Assembly (NCBI GenBank): GCA_964548365.1
Contig: CAZJRD010000022.1
Coordinates: 1 to 45,032, forward strand
DNA: 45,032 nt
Direction: 5' to 3'
From: B46-G9 sp964548365
GTDB lineage: Bacteria > Desulfobacterota > DSM-4660 > Desulfatiglandales > Desulfatiglandaceae
The position numbers and the translations under genes were made by a program. Under the pieces are notes generated by a model. The model ran no database searches and had not been told where the DNA came from. It saw nothing but the letters and a program-made list of their open reading frames with translations. Positions 16,426 through 23,320 of the stretch are shown one piece after another. Position 1 is the first letter of the stretch, and every line of letters starts with the position of its first letter.

Positions 16426-18717
16426 ATGGGCAAATCAAAAAAAAACAGTGACACCACCAGGGTGTCATTTGCCCGTGATTTAGGTCTTTTTGATGCCACC
16501 ATGATCGGAATTGGCGCCATGATAGGTGCCGGGATTTTTGTGCTGACCGGTATCGCTGCCGGCGAAGCCGGCCCTGCCGCGCTGCTGGCTTTCGCCCTTA
16601 ATGGCCTGGTCACCCTCCTTACCGCGCTCTGCTATGCTGAACTTGCATCGGTGTATCCAAGATCGGGAGGCGGATATTCGTACATCAAAAAGGCGTTCCC
16701 GGGCCCGACCGGATTTGTCTCAGGGTGGATGTTGTGGTTTTGCTATATCATCGCTTGCGCCCTTTATGCCAAGGGGTTTGGAAGCTATTTCTGGGAATTC
16801 GTGCAGCACTATTTCCCCGGAGCGTCACAATTCGTGTTTCAGGCCATAGGGCCGCATGCACCGGCGCTCATCATAACCACGGTGGTCGGCATCGTATTCA
16901 TCCTCATCAATATGCAGGGAACGGCACTGACGGGTAACGTGGAAAACGTTATCACCATGGCCAAGATTATCATCCTGGCAATTTTCATCCTGTATGGGGT
17001 GAAACAGATATTTCACATCCCGACCGAGGCGGCGGCAAGCTTCCGACCTTTTTTCCCAAAAGGCTTCGGAGGCGTTGTCATGGCCATGGGGCTCACCTTC
17101 ATCGCTTTTGAGGGCTACGACCTGATCGCGACTGTTGCCGAAGAGATCAAGAAACCGGAGAAAACCATTCCCCGGGCGACGCTGATCTCCCTTGTTGTGA
17201 CCATTACAATTTATCTGCTCGTTCTGGTAGTGTGTATCGGTGCCATCCGGCCGGATTCGGGGACATCCTGGGAGTTTCTGGGGCGCTACCAGGAGACGGC
17301 CATTGCCAAGGCAGCGGAAAATTTCATGCCCTTTTTCGGCATCGCTCTCATCATTTTCGGGGGGGTGCTCTCCACCGTATCCGCTTTGAACGCCACGATC
17401 CTGGCCTCCTCTCGCGTTGCATTTTCCATGAGTCGTGACAAAATGCTTCCTCGCTCGCTCAGTATCATTCACCCCCAGCAACGGACGCCCCATATCGCCA
17501 TCGCGGTGACCGGAATAATCGTGCTCGTCATAGCCGTGCTTTTTCCCATTCATGTCATTGGCTCCGCGGCCAGTGTCATGTTTTTATTGACGTTTACGTT
17601 GGTTAATCTGTCCCTCATTGCGCTGCGCCGCAAGTTTCCCGAACTAAAAGGCGGCTTTCGGGTCCCGCTTTATCCGTTTACTCCTATTGCGGCGATTATT
17701 CTCAATCTGTTTCTGGCAATCGGCCAGTTCAACTTTGACCCGCGGGCCTGGTATATAACCACGGCGTGGATTATCGTAGGACTCTTTGTTTACTTTGTGT
17801 ATTTTGAGAAAACTACGGCCGCAGAAACGCCCCAGGTGCTTGCGGTCCAACAGGCGATAAATGAGAGTTCCTATAGGTACCGGATTCTGATCCCGCTCTA
17901 CAATCCGGACAATATTGTCCCGTTGATGAAATTCGCCATCCCTCTTGCGAAAGCCCACGAAGGAGAGATTATCGTTCTCGGAGTGGTTGACATCCCCATC
18001 AACCTCCCAGTTCACGAGGGCATGCGGTGGGTCCATCACAAGATGCCTCTCCTGAAAAAAGCCATCCGTTTCGGCAAGGAACAGGGAGTGGAAACCCGCT
18101 CGGCTATCCGCATCGCGCATCGGGTTTATGACGGCATCATTCAGACTGCGGTGGCGGAGAAAGTTTCCCTGGTTTTGATGGGGTGGAAGGGATACACTAC
18201 TACTCGCGATCGCATTCTTGGTGAAGTTACGGACAAAACCGTTCGGCTGGTTCCCTGTGATCTGATCACGGTCAAGCTCAACGCGACCCATTCATTTCAG
18301 CGAGTGCTGATTCCCACAGCAGGGGGACCGCATGTGGCCCTGGCAGCCGAATTCGTAAGCCACTATAAAGAAGTGTATGGATATGAGGTAACCTGTTGTT
18401 ACGTGGTCCCGCCTGGCGCGAGCGCGTATCAGCGCGAAACCGCACGCCACTGGATCAGGAAAACTATTCGCGCAGCAGGACTGGAAGGTAGGGTCGAGAT
18501 ACGGCTGATTGAAGGAAAAAGGATCGCGGAATCACTGGTGAAGGCTGCCAAGGAGTATGATCTGGTTGTCCTGGGGGCCTCCAAGGAAGGCATCTTTTCC
18601 AGTGTGCTGTTTGGGGAGATCCCGGAAAAAATTGCTCGCTACTCCCAGACTCCGGTGATGATCGTCCAACAATATGAGGGGCCGCTCAAAACGGTTGTAA
18701 AAAGGATTTTGGGGTAA
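16426..18717 (+). CDS. APC-family amino-acid permease fused to two universal stress domains
   Basis: A 763-residue inner-membrane transporter. Residues about 15-460 form the APC-superfamily core of about 12 helices, starting with the substrate-site helix IGIGAMIGAGIFVLTG. Residues about 483-620 and 624-750 are two UspA-type cytoplasmic domains. The first has GWKGYTTTRDRILGE (GxxGx9G nucleotide loop) and the second VLGASKEG followed by LFGEIPEKIA. Such fusions are known and suggest transport controlled by nucleotide or stress state. The ATG at 16426 is preferred because GGAG sits 10 bp upstream; an in-frame ATG at 16324 would add 34 residues that are not permease-like. Substrate unknown, probably a cationic or neutral amino acid. 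Confidence 0.88.
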   Translation: MGKSKKNSDTTRVSFARDLGLFDATMIGIGAMIGAGIFVLTGIAAGEAGPAALLAFALNGLVTLLTALCYAELASVYPRSGGGYSYIKKAFPGPTGFVSGWMLWFCYIIACALYAKGFGSYFWEFVQHYFPGASQFVFQAIGPHAPALIITTVVGIVFILINMQGTALTGNVENVITMAKIIILAIFILYGVKQIFHIPTEAAASFRPFFPKGFGGVVMAMGLTFIAFEGYDLIATVAEEIKKPEKTIPRATLISLVVTITIYLLVLVVCIGAIRPDSGTSWEFLGRYQETAIAKAAENFMPFFGIALIIFGGVLSTVSALNATILASSRVAFSMSRDKMLPRSLSIIHPQQRTPHIAIAVTGIIVLVIAVLFPIHVIGSAASVMFLLTFTLVNLSLIALRRKFPELKGGFRVPLYPFTPIAAIILNLFLAIGQFNFDPRAWYITTAWIIVGLFVYFVYFEKTTAAETPQVLAVQQAINESSYRYRILIPLYNPDNIVPLMKFAIPLAKAHEGEIIVLGVVDIPINLPVHEGMRWVHHKMPLLKKAIRFGKEQGVETRSAIRIAHRVYDGIIQTAVAEKVSLVLMGWKGYTTTRDRILGEVTDKTVRLVPCDLITVKLNATHSFQRVLIPTAGGPHVALAAEFVSHYKEVYGYEVTCCYVVPPGASAYQRETARHWIRKTIRAAGLEGRVEIRLIEGKRIAESLVKAAKEYDLVVLGASKEGIFSSVLFGEIPEKIARYSQTPVMIVQQYEGPLKTVVKRILG

Positions 18718-18925
18718 CCTTTGGTCTATTGTCAGCCTGCAGGATTGGCATCACGGGGGAGATTTGAGTATTCGAACCTTTACAAAGGTATGTGCTCTGT
18801 CATATGATTCATTTCAGCGTATGGCGATGTCATCGGGCTATTGAATGTTGCAAGAAGTGTCGCCTAGGTGACGGGTCAGCCGCTGTCAATATTTAACGGT
18901 AATCGTTGTGAGAAGGAGAAAAGAC

Positions 18926-19237
18926 ATGTTTGGGCTTGGGCCAACAGAACTCATCATCATCCTAGTCATTGTGCTGTTTATTTTTGGTGCCAAACGATTT
19001 CCCGAGATCGGGAAAGGTATCGGGGGCGCCGTTCGGGAGTTCAAGAATATCAAAAATGACATCAAAGGGGATTCCGTGTCGGAAAAGCAGGGTGAAGAAA
19101 AGACGTCTGATGAAAAACCACCGACCTCGAGCATTGAGGCCAAAGTGGCCAACAAGGTTCTTGAGCAGGTGCCCGGGGTGAAGAAGGTGATGGACGTGAA
19201 GAAAAAGGCCGACATGATAAAAAAAATCGTCAAGTAG
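18926..19237 (+). CDS. tatA: Sec-independent translocase protein TatA/TatE
   Basis: Pore-forming subunit of the twin-arginine translocase, which exports folded proteins. The 103-residue protein begins MFGLGPTELIIILVIVLFIF, giving one short membrane helix. It continues with the hinge FGAKRFPEIGKGIG, an amphipathic helix and a charged tail. ATG at 18926 has a strong RBS (GAAGGAG). tatB and tatC are not adjacent. A likely client in this window is the polyamine-binding protein with a twin-arginine signal at 29405. Confidence 0.93.
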   Translation: MFGLGPTELIIILVIVLFIFGAKRFPEIGKGIGGAVREFKNIKNDIKGDSVSEKQGEEKTSDEKPPTSSIEAKVANKVLEQVPGVKKVMDVKKKADMIKKIVK

Positions 19238-19249
19238 CGGGTGGCAGAA

Positions 19250-19693
19250 ATGGAAAATAGAAGATGCGAGATGCCCGACAAGAATCCCCCTCCTGAAGAA
19301 GTGGTGAAGATCCTTGAGACGCACAAGACAATTGCGGTAGTGGGATGTTCCCCAAAGGCATGGCGGGACAGCCACAAGGTAGCCCGCTATCTGCTGGAAC
19401 ACGGATATGAAGTGATCCCGGTGAATCCCGGGCAACGGGAAATCCTGGGCAAGATCTGCTACAAATCCCTGAAAGAGATCCCTGATGGTGTGGAAGTTGT
19501 GGATATTTTCCTGAGCCCGAAGCGGGTCCCGCCGGTAGTGGATCAAGCTATTGAGATAGGGGCGAAGGCGGTCTGGATGCAGTTGGGTGTCGTGGACAAT
19601 GAAAGCGCCAGAAAGGCCAGAGAATACGGTATCCAGGTTGTTATGAACCGCTGTATGATGGAAGAGCACCGGAAAATGCCCTCACGGAAATGA
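19250..19693 (+). CDS. CoA-binding (Rossmann) domain protein
   Basis: A single CoA-binding domain of the YccU type: the Rossmann motif IAVVGCSPKAWRDSHKVARY near residue 30, then GYEVIPVNPG, VDIFLSPKRVP, and AVWMQLGVVDNE. The family resembles the nucleotide-binding half of succinyl-CoA synthetase, but the function of the free domain is unclear. GTG at 19241, ATG at 19250 and ATG at 19271 are all possible starts; GGTGG before 19250 makes it the best. It starts 12 bp after tatA and overlaps the ABC-F gene at ATGA, so these three are probably one operon. Confidence 0.85.
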   Translation: MENRRCEMPDKNPPPEEVVKILETHKTIAVVGCSPKAWRDSHKVARYLLEHGYEVIPVNPGQREILGKICYKSLKEIPDGVEVVDIFLSPKRVPPVVDQAIEIGAKAVWMQLGVVDNESARKAREYGIQVVMNRCMMEEHRKMPSRK

Positions 19694-21675
19694 GCCTCGT
19701 TACTGTTTACAACCTTTCTTTATTCCTTTCAGGCAGGACTCTTTTTGATTCCATTGGATTCCAGGTAAATCCCGGAGACCGGATCGGCCTGATTGGGAGA
19801 AACGGCTCCGGAAAGACGACGCTGCTTCGGTTGTTCATGGGAGAAATGTCACCGGACGACGGGGAGATCAGGGTCCAGAAGGGGATAAGCATGGGGTATC
19901 TGCCCCAGGACCTGAAGGAAGAACTTTCCGGATCGCTCCGCAAGTATGTTCTGAATTCCATCCCAGGCCGGGTGACGCTTACCCGGGAACGAGAACGGAT
20001 GGAACAGACCCTCAATGAATCCTCGGATTCGGCGAGACAGGCGACCATCGCGGAAAAGCTCGCTGAAATCCACCAGCATCTCGATCAAATATCCGTTCGG
20101 TTCCCCGCACACGAGGCGGAGAAAATCCTCCTGGGCCTCGGCTTTTCGCAATCACAGTTTGAATCCAATGTTTCCATCCTGAGCGGGGGTTGGAAGATGC
20201 GCGCAGCCCTGGGCGCGCTTCTCTACCGCCGACCGGATCTCCTGCTTCTGGACGAACCCACCAATCATCTGGACATTCCCTCTGTCCACTGGCTGGAAAA
20301 GTTCCTGAATGAATTTTCGGGTGCCATTGTTCTGGTATCCCATGACCGGGACTTCCTGAACCGCCTGGTAGGGCGGATTATTAGTTTCGGGACTGACGGG
20401 ATGCGGGCTTACAAAGGGAATTATGATTTTTACCTGAAGATGAGAGAGCAGGAAAAGCAGGCATTGGAGGCAAAGGCGAGAAACCAGGAGCAGAAGATAA
20501 AAGAGGCGAAAAAATTTATCGAAAGGTTCCGAGCCAAGGCATCAAAGGCCCGGCAGGCGCAAAGCAAGATAAAACTCGTTCAAAAAGAGGCACTCATACA
20601 TACCCGAAAAGAAGAAAAGACCATGCATTTCAATTTCCCTCCGGTCAAGCGGAGCGGAAAAGATGTGGTTTTCATCCAAGGTCTCACGAAAGGGTTTGGT
20701 ACAAAGCCCCTCTATGAAGGGATCGATTTGAGTGTTTCCAGGGGTGATCGGGTTGCGGTCATAGGACCGAACGGTTGCGGGAAAACCACCCTCCTTAGAA
20801 TTGTCGCCGGCGAGCTGACCCCTGATCAAGGAAACATTGTCGTGGGACATGAAGTCTCCCTGAGCTACTTTGCCCAACACCATTCGGATATGTTGAATCC
20901 CCAGAGAACGGTCATGGAGGAAGTGTTTCAGGTTGTTCCTCATGAAACCATCAGTTACGTGCGGAGTGTCTGCGGCAGTTTCCTGTTTTCGGGAGAAGAG
21001 GTGGACAAACGGATAGCCGTTCTTTCGGGAGGAGAGAAGGCCAGGGTTGCTCTGGCAAAGCTCTTGGTCAAACCGGGAAATTTCATGATCATGGATGAGC
21101 CCACGAACCACTTGGACATCGCTTCATCAGAGATTCTCATCGGGGCGCTGGAAGAATATGAAGGGACCTTGCTGTTTGTTTCCCATAACCAAGCCTTTGT
21201 GAACCGGCTTGCAACCAGGATATGGGATGTTCAAGATGGTACCATAGAAGAATATCCGGGCACCCTGTATGAATACTATGACCACCTTGCACGCAGGGAA
21301 AAGGACAGTGCCTTCCGGGAAGAGGAAGAATCGTCCGGGGAGGAAGCGGAAAATGGTTCATGGGCACCGGTGAAGGAGTATGACCGCAAGGCAAAACGGA
21401 GGGAAAGGGCCGAGAAACGGCGGTTGGCCGGTGAAGTGATCACTCCCATCCTGAAACGGCTTGAAAATATCGAAGCGGAGATAACCCGCCTGGAGGAAAA
21501 ACAGGAAGACCTGGAAAAGACCCTGGCAGACCCCCTGGTCTTGAAAGACAACGAGAAGACAGTTTCGCTTATGAAGGAATACCATGGAGTAAAGGCGGAT
21601 CTGGAAGCTTTGCTCCTGGAGTGGGAACAGTGTCAGGATGATCTAGCAATCAAAAAGAAAATGCTGGAGGGATAA
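19690..21675 (+). CDS. ABC-F family ATPase (ribosome-associated)
   Basis: A soluble tandem ABC ATPase of 661 residues with no membrane domain. Walker A motifs are GRNGSGKTT (about residue 38) and GPNGCGKTT (about 360). Signatures are LSGGWKMRAAL and LSGGEKARVAL, each followed by LDEPTNHLD or MDEPTNHLD. The linker between the domains (FIERFRAKASKARQAQSKIK) is the P-site-tRNA-interacting motif of ABC-F translation factors. A C-terminal charged coiled coil (about 580-660) resembles that of Uup and YheS relatives. Likely role: relieving stalled ribosomes. It could also confer resistance to ribosome-targeting drugs, but nothing in the sequence proves that. Confidence 0.93.
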   Translation: MSLVTVYNLSLFLSGRTLFDSIGFQVNPGDRIGLIGRNGSGKTTLLRLFMGEMSPDDGEIRVQKGISMGYLPQDLKEELSGSLRKYVLNSIPGRVTLTRERERMEQTLNESSDSARQATIAEKLAEIHQHLDQISVRFPAHEAEKILLGLGFSQSQFESNVSILSGGWKMRAALGALLYRRPDLLLLDEPTNHLDIPSVHWLEKFLNEFSGAIVLVSHDRDFLNRLVGRIISFGTDGMRAYKGNYDFYLKMREQEKQALEAKARNQEQKIKEAKKFIERFRAKASKARQAQSKIKLVQKEALIHTRKEEKTMHFNFPPVKRSGKDVVFIQGLTKGFGTKPLYEGIDLSVSRGDRVAVIGPNGCGKTTLLRIVAGELTPDQGNIVVGHEVSLSYFAQHHSDMLNPQRTVMEEVFQVVPHETISYVRSVCGSFLFSGEEVDKRIAVLSGGEKARVALAKLLVKPGNFMIMDEPTNHLDIASSEILIGALEEYEGTLLFVSHNQAFVNRLATRIWDVQDGTIEEYPGTLYEYYDHLARREKDSAFREEEESSGEEAENGSWAPVKEYDRKAKRRERAEKRRLAGEVITPILKRLENIEAEITRLEEKQEDLEKTLADPLVLKDNEKTVSLMKEYHGVKADLEALLLEWEQCQDDLAIKKKMLEG

Positions 21676-21691
21676 AGCGGTCCAATTCTTC

Positions 21692-22093
21692 TCATTCTTG
21701 CTTGCCAAGCAAGCCGGTAATAGCATTAGTGGTATCTTCAAGCCGGCCAATCATAGTCTCGATCAGTGATTTTATCCCTGGGGAAACATTTGCATACGCG
21801 GCAAAAAGGCGGTCCCGATCAAGGACCCCTATCTGGACCGGTCCATCTGCAATGACTGACGCCGTGCGCAAGGCCTCTCCTTTGTGAAACATTACCATTT
21901 CGCCGAAAATAGCCCCCTCTTTCAAGGTGTCAACCATTATGAGCCCTTTGGGGGCTTTTTTGGTTACCTTTACCTTTCCCTGGAGAACGACATAGGCCCA
22001 GTCCCCTTTACTTCCTTCTTCAATGATGACCTTCTTATCAGGATATTGCTCTTCTTCTACCACGTACCCGTGCACGATCGGATCAATCGCCAT
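21692..22093 (-). CDS. stand-alone cyclic-nucleotide-binding-domain protein
   Basis: A 133-residue Crp-type cNMP-binding beta-roll without a DNA-binding domain. The roll reads VIIEEGSKGDWAYVVLQGKV, then GAIFGEMVMFHKGEALRTASV, where FGEM and the downstream Arg-Thr-Ala-Ser correspond to the phosphate-binding cassette (Gly-Glu and Arg-x-Ala). Ligand binding is therefore plausible. It ends 16 bp from the convergent ABC-F gene. Upstream, a hairpin (GGCAC-TAAAAG-GTGCC) abuts the RBS GGGGGGA and might affect translation. Confidence 0.85.
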   Translation of the reverse strand: MAIDPIVHGYVVEEEQYPDKKVIIEEGSKGDWAYVVLQGKVKVTKKAPKGLIMVDTLKEGAIFGEMVMFHKGEALRTASVIADGPVQIGVLDRDRLFAAYANVSPGIKSLIETMIGRLEDTTNAITGLLGKQE

Positions 22094-22131
22094 CTGTGGC
22101 TCCCCCCGGCACCTTTTAGTGCCTTACGAAT

Positions 22132-22160
22132 AAATTTTCGTCCAAAACGGACAGAAAATT
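22132..22160. promoter_or_regulatory. inverted repeat upstream of the cNMP protein
   Basis: AATTTTCGTCC-AAAAC-GGAC-A-GAAAATT is a nearly perfect inverted repeat (GTCC/GGAC core, TTTTC/GAAAA outer arms, one bulged base), about 40-65 bp upstream of the cNMP-protein start. It could be an operator or a terminator-like hairpin; the sequence does not decide. Confidence 0.35.
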
Positions 22161-22178
22161 CCTGTTGTGATCACGTTG

Positions 22179-22362
22179 AATGTCAAATTCCAAAATCCCA
22201 ATGTCAAATCAATGTCAAATATCAAATGACCAAATGGAAGAGAAGTTCGCACCGCTGTGAGTAACTCCGTCGTCCGTTCCTATAGCAGACAGGTTAGCGG
22301 GATACGTTTTGTCATTGAGGCATTTGGATTTCACTTGACATTTGAGCTTTGGCATTTGTCAT
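22179..22362. repeat. inverted pair of AATGTCAAAT-word repeats
   Basis: The 285-bp gap between the two cNMP genes holds a left block (22179-22236) of AATGTCAAAT, CAATGTCAAAT and ATCAAATGACCAAATG. A right block (about 22311-22362) carries the same words in the opposite sense (GCATTTGGATTTCACTTGAC, then ATTTGAG and GGCATTTGTCAT). The blocks enclose about 75 bp of unique sequence. No gene was seen in the gap. Confidence 0.6.
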
Positions 22363-22378
22363 CTCCGGTCTATCCGGG

Positions 22379-23140
22379 TTAGGGCATGAGAAAGAAACCA
22401 AGGGTTTTTCTCGCTTCTTCCGTTATGTTTTCAATTGCCATACCCACACTGAGACGACCGGGCACGTTGCTTTTTTTAACCGTCACGATCTTTGCATCCA
22501 CTTGCACTTGCTTCCCGTTCGGAAGGGTCGCTCTCACCCGGAATACCTTTCCGAATTCATGAGGGAAATGCAGGTTGTTCCTGGAACTCACATCCAATCC
22601 AAGGCCGCTCAAACTGATATTTCTGAGTTTGCCTTTCAGCCAGGCCGTCTTTCTGATATCCAGCGGGCGGTATTCGCACGACGTTGCCAGGTCTTTTCGA
22701 TAATAGGACCGTTGGGAGGCGTTCGTCTCCGGTTCAACCGGTTTCCTGAAGCCCTTTGTTCCCATTTGGCCGATGAACCTGTTCATACGAATTAAACGCT
22801 CCAGCACCTGATCGGAAATGTATTTGACAATGGGTTCCATTTGTTCATATTCCCTTGCAAGAAGCAAAGGGTGCCAAACTTCTACTTGCGTGTCTTCAAG
22901 GGCACGTGCAGATGCGGTCCGGGGTTCTATGTTCCTGTTCAGGAAGGACACTTCCCCGATTATTTCGCTGGGGCCGAGGGTGGCAAGGCGAATCTCTTTT
23001 TCGCCGGATTGGATGGATATGGCCACCTTCCCTTTGAGGATCCGGTAAATGGAAATACCGTAGTCCCCTTCCTTTACGATGAGATCACCTTTCCGGAATG
23101 AAAGCTGCAGGGTTGGTGGTAGTGATTGTTTTTCGTCCAT
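22379..23140 (-). CDS. cNMP-binding domain fused to PilZ domain
   Basis: A 253-residue cytoplasmic signalling protein. Residues about 5-115 are a Crp-type beta-roll (LIVKEGDYGISIYRILKGKV, then IIGEVSFLNRN and RTASARAL). Residues about 145-250 are a PilZ domain with both c-di-GMP motifs: RSYYR (RxxxR) and NISLSGLGL (the D/NxSxxG box, with Asn first). There is no catalytic or DNA-binding module. It could combine a cyclic-nucleotide signal and c-di-GMP in one adaptor. It lies upstream of the other cNMP protein on the same strand but is separated by repeats, so cotranscription is uncertain. Confidence 0.85.
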   Translation of the reverse strand: MDEKQSLPPTLQLSFRKGDLIVKEGDYGISIYRILKGKVAISIQSGEKEIRLATLGPSEIIGEVSFLNRNIEPRTASARALEDTQVEVWHPLLLAREYEQMEPIVKYISDQVLERLIRMNRFIGQMGTKGFRKPVEPETNASQRSYYRKDLATSCEYRPLDIRKTAWLKGKLRNISLSGLGLDVSSRNNLHFPHEFGKVFRVRATLPNGKQVQVDAKIVTVKKSNVPGRLSVGMAIENITEEARKTLGFFLMP

Positions 23141-23246
23141 TTTGGAACCTTTCGTCAGTAATCAGCTTTTATTAGCAGTTTTTTCCAATCAAGTCATCCT
23201 TTTTTTCCCTATACCGCGGACCAGGTGTTGTTCCTGTCGGGGAAAA

Positions 23247-23300
23247 GGCACTGAAATTTTGATTCAACTGTGGTAGACATAGAAAATAATAAACAGTGCC
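23247..23300 (+). promoter_or_regulatory. possible promoter framed by GGCACTG/CAGTGCC
   Basis: A perfect 7-bp inverted repeat (GGCACTG at 23247-23253, CAGTGCC at 23294-23300) brackets a fair sigma-70-like pair, TTGATT and GAAAAT with a 17-bp spacer, just upstream of the helicase-exonuclease gene. It could be a paired operator; the evidence is weak. Confidence 0.3.
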
Positions 23301-23320
23301 ATCAGAAACCATTATGAAAG

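Noticed and set aside
17644..18291. 215-codon minus-strand frame
   Set aside because: Antisense to the permease-Usp fusion; no motifs.
21705..21725. CTTGCTTGCCAAGCAAG near-palindrome as terminator for the ABC-F gene
   Set aside because: It lies inside the convergent cNMP gene and is not followed by a T-run.
22179..22362. CRISPR array
   Set aside because: The repeated words are short, degenerate and partly inverted, without regular spacers; no cas genes are present.
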